Assembly: GCF_028288225.1 (NCBI RefSeq)
Contig: NZ_JAQBOC010000084.1
Span: forward strand, 33,048-97,047
DNA length: 64,000 nucleotides
Direction: 5' to 3'
Origin: Mucilaginibacter sp.
Lineage (GTDB): Bacteria > Bacteroidota > Bacteroidia > Sphingobacteriales > Sphingobacteriaceae
The first letter of the stretch is position 1, and every line of letters starts with the position of its first letter. A program made the translations under genes and the position numbers. The notes under the pieces are model-generated. The model did no database searches. It saw nothing but the letters and a program-made list of their open reading frames with translations, and had not been told where the DNA came from. Of this stretch, positions 23,600-33,523 are shown one piece after another.

Positions 23600-26572
23600 G
23601 TGCCTGTTTTGAAAAGATCAACACCTTCTGTACACCTCCCATTAGTTTTAGTTTGGGCATTTTGCATTATACTTATTTTTAATAATAAGGCAGCAGCGCA
23701 GAAATACGTGTTTGCGCATTATGATATTGAAGATGGGCTTATTCAATCGCAGGTAAATATGCTGTACCAGGACAATACCCACCGTTTATGGATAGCTACC
23801 CTTGGCGGCGTTAGCCGGTTTGATGGCCATGACTATTATAACATCTCAAAAAGTACAGGTCTGCCAAACAACTTTGTATTTGAAATTTACAGCGATTCAA
23901 AAGGAACGGTTTGGCTGGGCACTAACATGGGCCTGTCATCAATAAAAAACGAAAAAATATACAACTATCCCGTACCGGCTGATGCAAAGAAAAAATTTGT
24001 AACACACATAGCTGAAGAGCATAGCGGTGCGATATGGGTGGTAATGAGCAATCATTTGTACAAAGCAATTAATAACCGGATGCAAAGGGTGCAAATGCCC
24101 GATAGCCTGAGCAACTCGGTTAGCTGTATTGTTGCAGATAAGACCGGGAACTTATATGTATCCTTTATTGATAAGGGAATCTATAAACTGGATAACAACA
24201 AATGGGTTTTATACGCGCCATTTACCGGGGCAATTAAATCGGCTTTTGTGTTTAAAATGCAGTTTGATAAGTTTGATAGTAAAAAGCTGTACCTGCTTGC
24301 ACCTAAGGGTTTATTTATAGCCACTGATAAACAAATAAGCCGGTATCAAAATAAAGATATTGATAACAATGCAGGCCCGCTGCTGAGCTTTGAGCAGGAT
24401 TATGAAGATAACCTATGGATAGGAACGCAGCGTGGCGCCTATTTTGTAAGCAAACAAAAAACCATCCATTTTACAGGTGGTAACGGCTTAACCAATAATG
24501 CTGTATCAGATATTTACTGTGATAACGACCGTAATGTATGGTTAGGAACAAATGGAAGCGGGATGTTCAGGTATGAAGGTGCGGGCCATGTAATTTATGA
24601 TGAGTCGCAGGGAATAAATGTAAACCAGGTAGTAATGAGCATAGCTCACGATAAAAGCAACAATATTTTATTGGGTACTGCCGGCAGTGGCATTATAAAA
24701 TACAATAACGGCGTATTGAGTAACCTTTGGCAGCCATCATCAGGTTCGGGCACAGCAATTATACAAAGTCTTTATATTGATAAGGATAAAAATGTTTGGA
24801 TAGGGGCAGATCGTGGCGGCATCTGGAAGTACGACGGTACAAGCTTTAAGCTGATGAAGGGAACTGAAACCAGGTCGATTAATTTTATAACGGTTGATAG
24901 TAATAATACCATGTGGATAGCAACCCCGCAGGGATGCTACTATTATGAAAACAACACCATGACCTTTGTGCAGGGATTAACATCTTTTACTTCTGCAATT
25001 ACGTCGTGTGGAAAAGATTCAATACTGATAGGAAGCCAGGAGGGCGTAAAGCTTGTTGTAAATAAGAAAATTGTTCCCGGGTTTAAGCTGGGCACGTTAA
25101 ACGCATCGGCTATACTTTGCATTATGCAATATAAGGATAAGATTTTAATTGGAACAGATGACAGGGGTTTGTTTATATGGGATAAGCACAATAAGCTCCA
25201 AAATTACAATATAAAGGATGGGTTTAAAGCAAACAGCATATACAGCCTTGTTGCCGATAATAACGGTGTTATATGGGCAGGCACAGGGCGTGGTATAAAC
25301 CGGATAGCTATTAAGCCGGGCAGCATGGAATGCAAAATTCAGCAAGCCGGAACCTCAAGAGACCTGATAGTAGAAGCCAACCAGAACGCTGCCCTTTATG
25401 ATGATGGAAAAGTTTTTTTTGGCACAACCAAAGGCATAATTGTATTTAACACCAATATTGATCCGCTACCCGAAAAACCACCGCATGTATTGATACAGGG
25501 TGTCAAATTATTTTTAGATGGCAATAAAGGTACGCGCCCATTAAATGAAGATCCGGGCTCCGAAATAAAATTATCTGCCTCGCAAAATCACCTGGTTATA
25601 TCTTTCCAGGGCGTTTATTTAAAAAATCCGGATGAGGTAACTTACCAGTATAAATTAACCGGGTTAGACGATCAGTTTTGCTGGCCGGTAAAAAGCAATA
25701 CGGTCGATTACCCATCATTGCCACCGGGTAAATATACGTTTGAAGTAAAAGCACTTAGTCCCGAGGCGAAGATCCCCTCAAAAACTGCCGTGCTTAAATT
25801 TGAAATAGTACCGCATTTTTATCAAAAGCCTGTATTCCGTGTGCTGGGGTTAATCTTTTTGGTTTTACTTGGCTTTGTTATTCAATATTTTTTACATCAG
25901 CAGCAAATAAACAAAAAACAAGCCCTTGAAACATTAAAGCGTGAAGAAAAGCAAAAGCTAAGGCAGCAAACCGCTGAAGACTTTCATGACGACCTGGGAA
26001 ACAAGTTAACCCGTATTACCGTATTGTCTGATGTGCTAAACACCAAGCTGGATAAAGATAAGCTTGATCAGAAAAACCTTGTTGAGCAGATCCAGCAAAA
26101 TGCAGCAGCTTTATATAATGGCACCAAAGACATACTTTGGGCGCTCGATCCTAAAAGCGATAATTTATATGAAACGCTGATGCACGTAAAAGAAACCGGT
26201 ATTGAAATGTTCCAGGATGTAAATATTGATTTTTGTTTTGAAGGCATTACCGATAACTTTAATCAAATAAAACTCCCTATGGAATACAGCCGTAATATTA
26301 CCATGATATTTAAGGAGCTTTTAACCAACGTGCTTAAACATGCCGAAGCACACAACGTTGTGGTTAATCTTGAGCAGCCCGAAAAAAACCGGCTAATCAT
26401 CAGGATCACAGACGACGGTAACGGCTACGACGAAATTAAGGCAAAACGCGGGCATGGCCTTGTAAATATAAGGTCGAGAGCCGGCCGGATAGGTGCGCAA
26501 TTTAAAATAGGCAGCAATGGCCAAAAAGGTACAGCCGCCGAGTTACAGGTTAAACTAAATGCAAAAACGTAA
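23600..26572 (+). CDS. Propeller-domain sensor histidine kinase
   Basis: 990 residues. After a signal or anchor segment (about 10-33), periplasmic two-component regulator propeller repeats run to about residue 620 (recurring units such as DNLWIGTQRGAYF and VWLGTNGSGMF). A Y_Y_Y domain follows (about 670-740, YQYKLTGLDDQFCWP, LPPGKYTFEVKA), then one membrane span (about 745-770), a HisKA_3-type dimerisation motif DFHDDLGNKLTRI with H796, and an ATPase domain with KELLTNVLKHAEA and GHGLVNIRSRAG. It senses an extracellular ligand, often a glycan or its fragments, and passes phosphate to the overlapping NarL-type regulator. The start is GTG at 23600. Confidence 0.9.
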   Translation: MPVLKRSTPSVHLPLVLVWAFCIILIFNNKAAAQKYVFAHYDIEDGLIQSQVNMLYQDNTHRLWIATLGGVSRFDGHDYYNISKSTGLPNNFVFEIYSDSKGTVWLGTNMGLSSIKNEKIYNYPVPADAKKKFVTHIAEEHSGAIWVVMSNHLYKAINNRMQRVQMPDSLSNSVSCIVADKTGNLYVSFIDKGIYKLDNNKWVLYAPFTGAIKSAFVFKMQFDKFDSKKLYLLAPKGLFIATDKQISRYQNKDIDNNAGPLLSFEQDYEDNLWIGTQRGAYFVSKQKTIHFTGGNGLTNNAVSDIYCDNDRNVWLGTNGSGMFRYEGAGHVIYDESQGINVNQVVMSIAHDKSNNILLGTAGSGIIKYNNGVLSNLWQPSSGSGTAIIQSLYIDKDKNVWIGADRGGIWKYDGTSFKLMKGTETRSINFITVDSNNTMWIATPQGCYYYENNTMTFVQGLTSFTSAITSCGKDSILIGSQEGVKLVVNKKIVPGFKLGTLNASAILCIMQYKDKILIGTDDRGLFIWDKHNKLQNYNIKDGFKANSIYSLVADNNGVIWAGTGRGINRIAIKPGSMECKIQQAGTSRDLIVEANQNAALYDDGKVFFGTTKGIIVFNTNIDPLPEKPPHVLIQGVKLFLDGNKGTRPLNEDPGSEIKLSASQNHLVISFQGVYLKNPDEVTYQYKLTGLDDQFCWPVKSNTVDYPSLPPGKYTFEVKALSPEAKIPSKTAVLKFEIVPHFYQKPVFRVLGLIFLVLLGFVIQYFLHQQQINKKQALETLKREEKQKLRQQTAEDFHDDLGNKLTRITVLSDVLNTKLDKDKLDQKNLVEQIQQNAAALYNGTKDILWALDPKSDNLYETLMHVKETGIEMFQDVNIDFCFEGITDNFNQIKLPMEYSRNITMIFKELLTNVLKHAEAHNVVVNLEQPEKNRLIIRITDDGNGYDEIKAKRGHGLVNIRSRAGRIGAQFKIGSNGQKGTAAELQVKLNAKT

Positions 26573-26576
26573 TGCT

Positions 26577-27203
26577 ATGAACCGCAACATACAGGTAACT
26601 ATAATTGAGGATGACGATACTATCCGCAACGGGTATTCATTTTTGATAGGGAATACAGAGGGATATGAGGTGGTATCATCCTATTGCTCTTATGAGTCGG
26701 CAGCACTAAAAATTGCAAATGATAAACCGGATGTGATATTGCTTGATATTGAAATGCCCGGCACAAATGGGATTGACGCTATCCCCAAATTAAAGAAGCT
26801 TTTGCCACACGTTTACATATTAATACTAACTGTTTATGAATCAGAAAAGTTAATATTCGAAGCGCTTGCCAACGGAGCGGCCGGCTATCTTACCAAAAAT
26901 ACCCCTTCGGCCAAAATAATTGAATCTATTAAAGAGGTGAAGGAAGGAGGGGGGCCGATGAGCATCAACATAGCAAAAATGGTGATCAAATCGTTCCAGA
27001 AAAACCAGGCGTCGCCATTATCAAAACGTGAAACCCAGATTCTTGAACAGATCTGTAATGGTAAAAGCCGCGGCCAGATAGCAAAAGAGCTGTTTATTGA
27101 CCTTGAAACCGTACGAAGCCATATCAAAAATATTTATGTTAAGCTTGATGTAAACTCAAGGGCCGACGCCATAAAAACCGCCAGGGAGAATAAGCTTATT
27201 TGA
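26577..27203 (+). CDS. NarL/LuxR-type response regulator
   Basis: About 208 residues. The receiver has the acidic pair EDDD near the start, the phosphorylated aspartate in LLDIEMPG (D57 from this start) and LTVYES with the signalling threonine. A LuxR helix-turn-helix follows (LSKRETQILEQICNGKSRGQIAKELF, TVRSHIKNIYVKLDVNSRADAI). It overlaps or abuts the kinase gene: an in-frame ATG also exists at 26559 inside the kinase end, so translation is coupled. It is the cognate partner and the best candidate binder of the CCCTAnnAGGGTGAT sites. Confidence 0.92.
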   Translation: MNRNIQVTIIEDDDTIRNGYSFLIGNTEGYEVVSSYCSYESAALKIANDKPDVILLDIEMPGTNGIDAIPKLKKLLPHVYILILTVYESEKLIFEALANGAAGYLTKNTPSAKIIESIKEVKEGGGPMSINIAKMVIKSFQKNQASPLSKRETQILEQICNGKSRGQIAKELFIDLETVRSHIKNIYVKLDVNSRADAIKTARENKLI

Positions 27204-27206
27204 GGG

Positions 27207-27330
27207 AACAGAATCAAGAAGTCAAGAGTCAGGAGTCAGGAGTCAAGAAGTCAAGAATCAGGATTTTTTCTCATTTCCTTTTATCTTGATTCTTGAATCT
27301 TGACTTCTTGACTCTGTTTTTCCCGACTCT
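27207..27330. repeat. Inverted pair of AGTCAAGA repeats after the response regulator
   Basis: Five units of AGTCAAGA/AGTCAGGA at 27210-27266 are mirrored by ATCTTGATTCTTGAATC and CTTGACTTCTTGACTC at 27283-27316. The pair would form a long imperfect hairpin that could end the two-component transcript. Confidence 0.65.
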
Positions 27331-27340
27331 ACTCATCAAA

Positions 27341-27389
27341 ATTCCCCCTAACAGGGTGATACGACCGCCTTTTTATAACATTATCTTTG
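27341..27389 (+). promoter_or_regulatory. Second CCCTAnnAGGGTGAT site and promoter
   Basis: Bases 27341-27361 match the 23512 site at 16 of 21 positions, including CCCTA and AGGGTGAT. After 20 bp comes TATCTTTG (27382-27389), a full -7 consensus. The shared geometry suggests one activator for both promoters. The transcript would have a leader of about 90 nt before the VOC gene. Confidence 0.6.
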
Positions 27390-27487
27390 AGATGTACTAT
27401 AACTGATCTCTCCAAAGTATATTAACCCTATAGACAAAAAGTTTATAAGGCGTTACAACCAATCAACCAATACTAACCTTAATTAAC

Positions 27488-27850
27488 ATGAATATTAAAT
27501 ACATACCAATTTATACAGATGACGTTGAAAAACAGCTTCGTTTTTTTACCGAAAAATTGGGACTCGAAACCTGTGGATGTAAAAATATCTTGTTTGGCCA
27601 GGAATGTACCATTATAAAAACCAATAACCCCGGGGTGTTTTTAATGGTGATTAAACAGACAAAAACCAACACTGTAACTCCGCCTATAATTTTAAGTACT
27701 GATGATTGCTTAAATGATTATTACAGCCTGAAGACGGCTGGGGTAAGCTTTTATAACGAGCCGCAATACTCACCAATTGGTTTGGGAGCTGAATTTTCAG
27801 ACCCAACGGGTAACCGGTATTTATTAATTGAAGAACGTATTTATAGTTAA
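27488..27850 (+). CDS. VOC family protein (glyoxalase/bleomycin-resistance fold)
   Basis: 120 residues in two beta-alpha-beta-beta-beta units. IKYIPIYTDDVEKQLRFFTEKLGL opens the first, and PIGLGAEFSDPTGNRYLLIEE closes the second with a C-terminal metal or ligand-type glutamate. The first H/E ligand seen in glyoxalases is not obvious, so binding rather than catalysis is possible. It is encoded 35 bp upstream of the AraC gene and probably cotranscribed with it. Confidence 0.85.
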   Translation: MNIKYIPIYTDDVEKQLRFFTEKLGLETCGCKNILFGQECTIIKTNNPGVFLMVIKQTKTNTVTPPIILSTDDCLNDYYSLKTAGVSFYNEPQYSPIGLGAEFSDPTGNRYLLIEERIYS

Positions 27851-27885
27851 CCATAATTAAATCACACCCATTAATTTAACCTGCT

Positions 27886-28749
27886 ATGGAATACTTAAAA
27901 ACATTAAAAAACAATAATGTAATATACAGCGGCACCAGGAGCCATAAGCTTACCCAACAGTCGAATATTGATTTTAGTATAAGATTTGTATTCTCGGGCA
28001 ATGAAAATTACAGTATCGGGCGGCGAAATTTATCTATTTACCCTGATTCGTTTTTAATACTGAATAAGGGAACAAATTATTCAAGCACTGTAGATTGCGC
28101 AGTACCGGTGCATTCATTTTCAATAAGCTTTGATGAAAAGTTTATGGATGATTTTAAAAAATGCTGGCAGATAAAAGATGATACCCTTCTTAAGCAGAAT
28201 TATAATAACCGCCAGGAAGGTGAATTTAGCGAAACTATTTATCCGTTTAAGGGCGACCTGTTTTTTAATGTTAAACACCTTAAATATCACCTCGACCATG
28301 GCATGCAGGATGAAGTGCTTATAAATGAGTATTTGCACCATTGCCTGATCAGCTATTTTAAAATATATAACGAAGAGATTTTTCAGAAGGCAGAGCGCCT
28401 GAATTTTTTAAACAGGAGCACAAAAATTGAAATATTACGCAGGTTAAACCTGGCGAAAGAGTATTTGTACACCAATTATAACCAAAACATTAGCCTGGAC
28501 GAACTGGCCGAATATTCATGCTTATCCGTTAATCACCTTTTGCGCACGTTTAAGCAGGCCTTTAATTTAACACCACACCAGTTTTTAATTCAATTACGCC
28601 TGCAACGGGCACAGGGATTGTTGAAAAACACTGATTACCCTGTTAACGAAGTGGTAAGCCTGATAGGGTTTGAATGCCCCAGCTCATTCATCAGGCTCTT
28701 CAGGGAGCATTTTCAAACAACTCCCCTTAAATACAGGCAAAGCGCCTGA
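27886..28749 (+). CDS. AraC family transcriptional regulator
   Basis: 287 residues. The N-terminal half (about 1-150) is a cupin-like sensing domain, and the C-terminal 100 residues hold two helix-turn-helices: ISLDELAEYSCLSVNHLLRTFKQAFNLTPHQFLIQLRL and NEVVSLIGFECPSSFIRLFREHF. It sits between the VOC gene and SusC. The direct repeat just downstream (28833 and 28854, period 21 bp) has AraC-type spacing, so it may control the SusC/SusD genes. Confidence 0.9.
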   Translation: MEYLKTLKNNNVIYSGTRSHKLTQQSNIDFSIRFVFSGNENYSIGRRNLSIYPDSFLILNKGTNYSSTVDCAVPVHSFSISFDEKFMDDFKKCWQIKDDTLLKQNYNNRQEGEFSETIYPFKGDLFFNVKHLKYHLDHGMQDEVLINEYLHHCLISYFKIYNEEIFQKAERLNFLNRSTKIEILRRLNLAKEYLYTNYNQNISLDELAEYSCLSVNHLLRTFKQAFNLTPHQFLIQLRLQRAQGLLKNTDYPVNEVVSLIGFECPSSFIRLFREHFQTTPLKYRQSA

Positions 28750-28770
28750 TTAAGGTTTCTTGTAAGGGCG

Positions 28771-28804
28771 ACCGGTAGTTTTAAAAAGCTGCCGGTTTTT
28801 TTGT
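28771..28804 (+). terminator. Rho-independent terminator after the AraC gene
   Basis: ACCGGtAG (28771-28778) pairs with CTgCCGGT, followed by seven T. It separates the VOC-AraC transcript from the SusC region. Confidence 0.75.
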
Positions 28805-28832
28805 GCCCTGATGTGTCAAAGTTATTAAAATG

Positions 28833-28868
28833 GTGATTGCTGCATATATGGGAGTGATTGCCGCATAT
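28833..28868 (+). promoter_or_regulatory. 15-bp direct repeat with 21-bp period ahead of SusC
   Basis: GTGATTGCTGCATAT (28833-28847) and GTGATTGCCGCATAT (28854-28868) differ at one base and are 21 bp apart, that is on the same DNA face. This is the classic spacing of AraC-family half-sites. Related words occur at 34160 (GTGATTTTCGCATAT) and 33602 (GTGATTTTCACACAT). The remaining gap to 29055 has no clear -7 element. Confidence 0.5.
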
Positions 28869-29081
28869 CCGCCGAAAACGATTATGGTTAATATTACATA
28901 TAAGCAACTGCCGCAGCCGGTAAGCGCTGTTATTTATTAATTATTAACACTACATAATGATGAAAAGCGCGCCTACATAGCATAACATCAATGCATTGTA
29001 AAAATAAATAAAGCTTACAGACCCACGCTAAGCTATTACAAAATACTTAAATAATATGAAAAAAAAATACTTGTCATATGC

Positions 29082-32081
29082 TTGCTCTTGTTGGCCGGGT
29101 TTTCCGTAGCAATAGCACAAAGCAAAAAAATTACCGGTAAAGTTACCGGCGACGATGGATTTCCGCTACCTGCAGTTTCTGTAAGGTTAGAAACAACTAA
29201 CCAGGGTGTATTAACAAATAACGATGGCGATTATGAAATTACGGCCAGTCCCGGACAGGTGCTTTCATTTTCCTATATCGGGTACACAACTTTTAAATTA
29301 ACAATTGGCGCAGACAATATCTATAATATAAAACTTGTAACCGATACCCATTTACTTACCGAGGTTGTTGTAAAGGACAGCTATGGGTCATTGGCTAAAA
29401 AAGCATATACCGGTGCAGCATCTGTTGTTAACGGGCGTCAAAACGAAAATAAGCCCTTTACATCGCCTATAGAGTCATTACAGGGTGAGGTTGCTGGCTT
29501 AAATATAACATCAAATTCGGGCCAACCAGGTGCTGATGTACAGGTGCGTTTGCGGGGCGTTGGATCAATAGGAGCCGGCTCAAACCCGCTTTATGTAATT
29601 GATGGAGCCATTATAAACTCGGGAGATCTGTCGTCCCTTACTACATCAACAAGCGTGCTTGCAGGGATTAATCAGGATGATATTGATAACATTACAGTGC
29701 TTAAAGATGCTGCGGCAACAGCCATTTATGGTTCGCGGGGCTCAAATGGTGTAATTGTAATAAACACCAAAAAAGGAAAGAACGGTAAAACCCAAATCCG
29801 TTTTGATACAGAAATAGGGCGTACAAACAACCTGCCCCAACGCGAAGACGGCAAGCCATTAACAGGGCCCCAGTTTAAAGAAATATTTATTGAGGGTTTG
29901 AAAAACTATGGATATGACGATGATGCAATTGCTTCCGTATCACAAAGTTATGGTTTGAATGGCCGCTATAACAACTGGTATGACATTGTAACCCGGAATG
30001 GCAGTCAGCAGCAATACAATTTATCAGTATCAGGCGGCAACGATAATACCCGCGTTTTTGCATCAGGCGGATATTTTAAACAAGAAGCCACTACTATAGG
30101 CTCAAAACTTAAAAGGATAAACGGCTTGCTGAATATTGATCATAACATCAGTAAACGTGTTACGCTTAACTTCAACATAAACGCGTCAAACATTATCCAA
30201 AATACACCAACAAATGGCGGAGCATTTGCTAACCCCGTTTTAGCGGCTTATTTTTTACGCCCATTCCAGCTGGCACGTAATGATGATGGCTCTGTTAATT
30301 CCAAAACTTCGGGTGCCACCAATTTCTCAAGTACATTTAACCCTTTGTGGCTGGTAGCCAATGATAGGAACCAGGCAAATATTACCAGGATACTGGGTAC
30401 AGGCTCGGTGAAATGGAACATTTGGGACGAACTTAATTTTACCTCATTTGCCAGTATTGATTATGACGCTTTAGAGGAAAATATATACAATAACCCAATA
30501 CAGGGGGATGGCGTATCAAGCGGCGGCACTGCCTATGATAACTATACCCGTTATTTTAATTTCATTACCCGCAACCAGCTGGACTATAAGTACAAAATTG
30601 GCGGCAGTGAAGATTTTACCATTAATGCAACAGTAGGGTATGAGGCACAAAAAAACCAGGCGTACTTTTTGGTAACCAATTCAAATGGCTTCCCGGTTTC
30701 ACAGCCTACGCTTATTACGTCTATCAACGCATCAGTTCCAATCCAGGCGCAAGCCAGCTTTGGCAATTATACTTTTGATGCCATTTATTCAAGGGCCAGC
30801 ATAAACTTTAAAAATAAATATGTGCTTAGCGCAACCTACAGGCGCGATGGTTCATCGGTATTTGGCAGCAGCAGCCGTTATGGCAATTTTTACTCAATAG
30901 GCGGTACCTGGAACTTAGATGAGGAAGATTTCTTCAGAAAACAGAATATTTTTTCTTCTACAAAGCTCCGCAGCTCGTACGGTACTACCGGTAATGCAAA
31001 CTTCGGCAACAATAATTATTATTTTACCCAAACAACAGCTGCTTATGGTGCTAACTATGGCGGCGCCAACGGCCAAACCTTTAATAATATAGGTAATCCG
31101 AATTTAACCTGGGAATCGGCCCATAAGTTTGATGTTGGGATTGATTTTGGCTTTTTTGATGACCGTTTAACTTTCGATATTGACTATTACCGTAACAATA
31201 TTGACAAACTTATCCAGGCTGTACCAATTTCATTAACAACCGGCTTCGCAACAATAACATCAAATGTTGGCGCCATGGTTAACAAAGGGTTTGAATTTGA
31301 AATAAAAGGCGTCCCCGTTAAAACAAAGGACTTTACCTGGAACACCAGCTTTAACATCGCCTTAAATAAAAATACAGTTACCAAATTATCTGACCATGCC
31401 CCATATATCAATAGTGTTTTCAGGGTAAATGAGGGCAGGGATTTTTACACCTATTATATGCGCCAATATGCCGGTGTCGACCCTGCCAATGGTGATGCTT
31501 TATGGTACACCGATGCATCTAAAAAAACTACCACCAACAATTATAGCGCTGCAGCCCGTGTAGAGGCTAAACAGGCAGATCCGAAAGGGTTTGGGGGTTT
31601 TAACAACACTTTTACCTATAAAGGCGTCACACTGTCGGTAGATGTGTACTATAATTTTGGCAATTACATTTTTGATAGTTTCTCTTACTACCTGGCTGAT
31701 GGAACTTATCTGCCTAACAACAGGTACCAATATGTTTATACCCGCAGGTGGAAAACCCCGGGCCAGGTCACTGACGTTCCGAAAGTTGTGCTCGGCGGTA
31801 CAAATGATGGCGAATCGTCAGATATATCAAGCAGGTTTTTATACAAGGGCGATTATGTACGCCTGAAAAACTTAACCATTGGGTATGATTTTAAAAACAT
31901 CAATTATTTAAAAAAAGCAGGAATAACCAGGCTGTATTTGTATGGCCGCGGAACTAACCTGTTTACTAAAACCTATGACAAGCATATACCATTTGACCCC
32001 GAAGTAGGAGTAACCGGTATCAGCAACCTGGAAGTTCCACAGGTTAGAACATTCACGATAGGTTTAAATATTGGATTATAA
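29082..32081 (+). CDS. SusC/RagA family TonB-linked outer-membrane receptor (frame break in the signal peptide)
   Basis: About 1000 residues. A carboxypeptidase-like beta-sandwich (KKITGKVTGDDGFPLPAVSV) is followed by a plug domain with the SusC signatures LYVIDGAIINSG and ITVLKDAAATAIYGSRGSNG, then a 22-strand barrel ending TFTIGLNIGL. It partners with SusD to import an oligosaccharide or peptide. The natural start is ATG 29056, but the A9 run right after it puts the ATG out of frame; one extra A restores a perfect signal peptide ending AIAQ. The alternative TTG start at 29082 lacks the basic end of a signal peptide. Confidence 0.88.
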   Translation: MLLLAGFSVAIAQSKKITGKVTGDDGFPLPAVSVRLETTNQGVLTNNDGDYEITASPGQVLSFSYIGYTTFKLTIGADNIYNIKLVTDTHLLTEVVVKDSYGSLAKKAYTGAASVVNGRQNENKPFTSPIESLQGEVAGLNITSNSGQPGADVQVRLRGVGSIGAGSNPLYVIDGAIINSGDLSSLTTSTSVLAGINQDDIDNITVLKDAAATAIYGSRGSNGVIVINTKKGKNGKTQIRFDTEIGRTNNLPQREDGKPLTGPQFKEIFIEGLKNYGYDDDAIASVSQSYGLNGRYNNWYDIVTRNGSQQQYNLSVSGGNDNTRVFASGGYFKQEATTIGSKLKRINGLLNIDHNISKRVTLNFNINASNIIQNTPTNGGAFANPVLAAYFLRPFQLARNDDGSVNSKTSGATNFSSTFNPLWLVANDRNQANITRILGTGSVKWNIWDELNFTSFASIDYDALEENIYNNPIQGDGVSSGGTAYDNYTRYFNFITRNQLDYKYKIGGSEDFTINATVGYEAQKNQAYFLVTNSNGFPVSQPTLITSINASVPIQAQASFGNYTFDAIYSRASINFKNKYVLSATYRRDGSSVFGSSSRYGNFYSIGGTWNLDEEDFFRKQNIFSSTKLRSSYGTTGNANFGNNNYYFTQTTAAYGANYGGANGQTFNNIGNPNLTWESAHKFDVGIDFGFFDDRLTFDIDYYRNNIDKLIQAVPISLTTGFATITSNVGAMVNKGFEFEIKGVPVKTKDFTWNTSFNIALNKNTVTKLSDHAPYINSVFRVNEGRDFYTYYMRQYAGVDPANGDALWYTDASKKTTTNNYSAAARVEAKQADPKGFGGFNNTFTYKGVTLSVDVYYNFGNYIFDSFSYYLADGTYLPNNRYQYVYTRRWKTPGQVTDVPKVVLGGTNDGESSDISSRFLYKGDYVRLKNLTIGYDFKNINYLKKAGITRLYLYGRGTNLFTKTYDKHIPFDPEVGVTGISNLEVPQVRTFTIGLNIGL

Positions 32082-32092
32082 AAAATAACAAA

Positions 32093-33523
32093 ATGAAAAA
32101 ACTATATATTTATTTGTCACTCGCAGCTTTAACTGCATTGGCATCCTGCAAAAAAGAATTCCTTAATCAAAGTCCGCCGGCGGCTATACCGGTAAGCGGA
32201 GCCATAAAAACGCCAACTGATTTAAATGAGGCGGTAAATGGTATGTATGCCACTATGAGCCGTACTAACTTCTTTGGGCGTGATATTCCTATTTTGGGCG
32301 ACCTGCTGCCTGATAATATTTACATTAGCTATAACAATGCAGGCCGGTACCAGGCTGAAAACAATTACACATTTACCGCTACAAATGGCGAGGCCAACGA
32401 CATTTACTCGCAAGGATATTATTCAATATTGCAGGCTAACCGTATTATTGCGGCCAATGTAGCTTCAAACGATGATGTGAAACAGCTTAAAGGGGAAGCT
32501 TATGCAGCAAGGGCCCTTTGCTACCTTGAGCTGGTTAACTTTTTTGCCAAACCTTATACTGTAGATCCTAATGCTGACGGTGTTCCAATCATAACAGTAC
32601 CAACAAGCCCGGCCACTGCGTTTACAAAACCTGCCAGGGCAAAAGTATCTGATGTATATAATAAAATAATAAGTGATCTGGACAGTGCATTTATGCTGAT
32701 GCCTGAAGCCGGGACGTCATTGCATAACACCAACTCCTATTACATAGCTAAGCATGCGGTTAAAGCTATTGAAGCCAGGGTATATTTGTATAAAGGCGAT
32801 TATGCAAATGCTAAAACAGCGGCGCTTGATGTTGTTAATAATGGTGGATATACATTAACCAATGCTGATAACCTTGCTGCTTATTGGGCAAACCCAGCCG
32901 GCGTATCTAACTTAACAGAAACCATATTTGAGCTGGCCTTAACCACTGCAAACAACAATAACTTTGATGGTTTAGATTATTTCTATTCGCAGGATGGCTA
33001 TGGGGATGCACTGGTTACGCAGGATCTGTACAGCAAATATGCAGCAACAGATGCACGTAAGGGTTTGATATACGAAGGCGATCACCTGGGCGACCCAGCA
33101 TTGGTAAACAATAAATATAGCAATGTTACCAACCCGAGCGATAAGGATGATATTAAGATCATCCGGTATGCTGAAGTATTGCTTACACTTGCTGAAAGCT
33201 ATGCCCGTACCACCGATAATATTAACGCCTTAATTTATCTCAACGAACTCGCAAAAAAACGTGATCCCGCATTTGCAGGGTACACTTCAACCGGTGCGCA
33301 GCTTATAACAGATATATTAAATGAACGAAGAAAGGAGCTTGCCTTTGAGGGCCTAAGATATTTTGATTTTACAAGGTTGAATTTGAATATAGTTCGCCCG
33401 CAGCAGGATGATTCAGCACCCTCAATAGAGCTGGTGCCTGTTGGTAATAACAAACGGATCTTACCAATTCCGCAGGCCGAAATAGATGCCAACTCAAACA
33501 CAAAACAAAACCCCGGTTATTAA
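32093..33523 (+). CDS. RagB/SusD family nutrient-binding lipoprotein
   Basis: 476 residues. The lipobox LASC (C19) anchors it to the outer membrane. The N-terminal KKEFLNQSPPAAIPVSGA, the TPR-like helices (LKGEAYAARALCYLELVNFFA) and the C-terminal ILNERRKELAFEGLRYFDFTRL and ILPIPQAEIDANSN are SusD hallmarks. It is the surface lid of the SusC barrel and lies 11 bp downstream of it. No glycosidase is encoded next to the pair, so the substrate remains open. Confidence 0.93.
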   Translation: MKKLYIYLSLAALTALASCKKEFLNQSPPAAIPVSGAIKTPTDLNEAVNGMYATMSRTNFFGRDIPILGDLLPDNIYISYNNAGRYQAENNYTFTATNGEANDIYSQGYYSILQANRIIAANVASNDDVKQLKGEAYAARALCYLELVNFFAKPYTVDPNADGVPIITVPTSPATAFTKPARAKVSDVYNKIISDLDSAFMLMPEAGTSLHNTNSYYIAKHAVKAIEARVYLYKGDYANAKTAALDVVNNGGYTLTNADNLAAYWANPAGVSNLTETIFELALTTANNNNFDGLDYFYSQDGYGDALVTQDLYSKYAATDARKGLIYEGDHLGDPALVNNKYSNVTNPSDKDDIKIIRYAEVLLTLAESYARTTDNINALIYLNELAKKRDPAFAGYTSTGAQLITDILNERRKELAFEGLRYFDFTRLNLNIVRPQQDDSAPSIELVPVGNNKRILPIPQAEIDANSNTKQNPGY

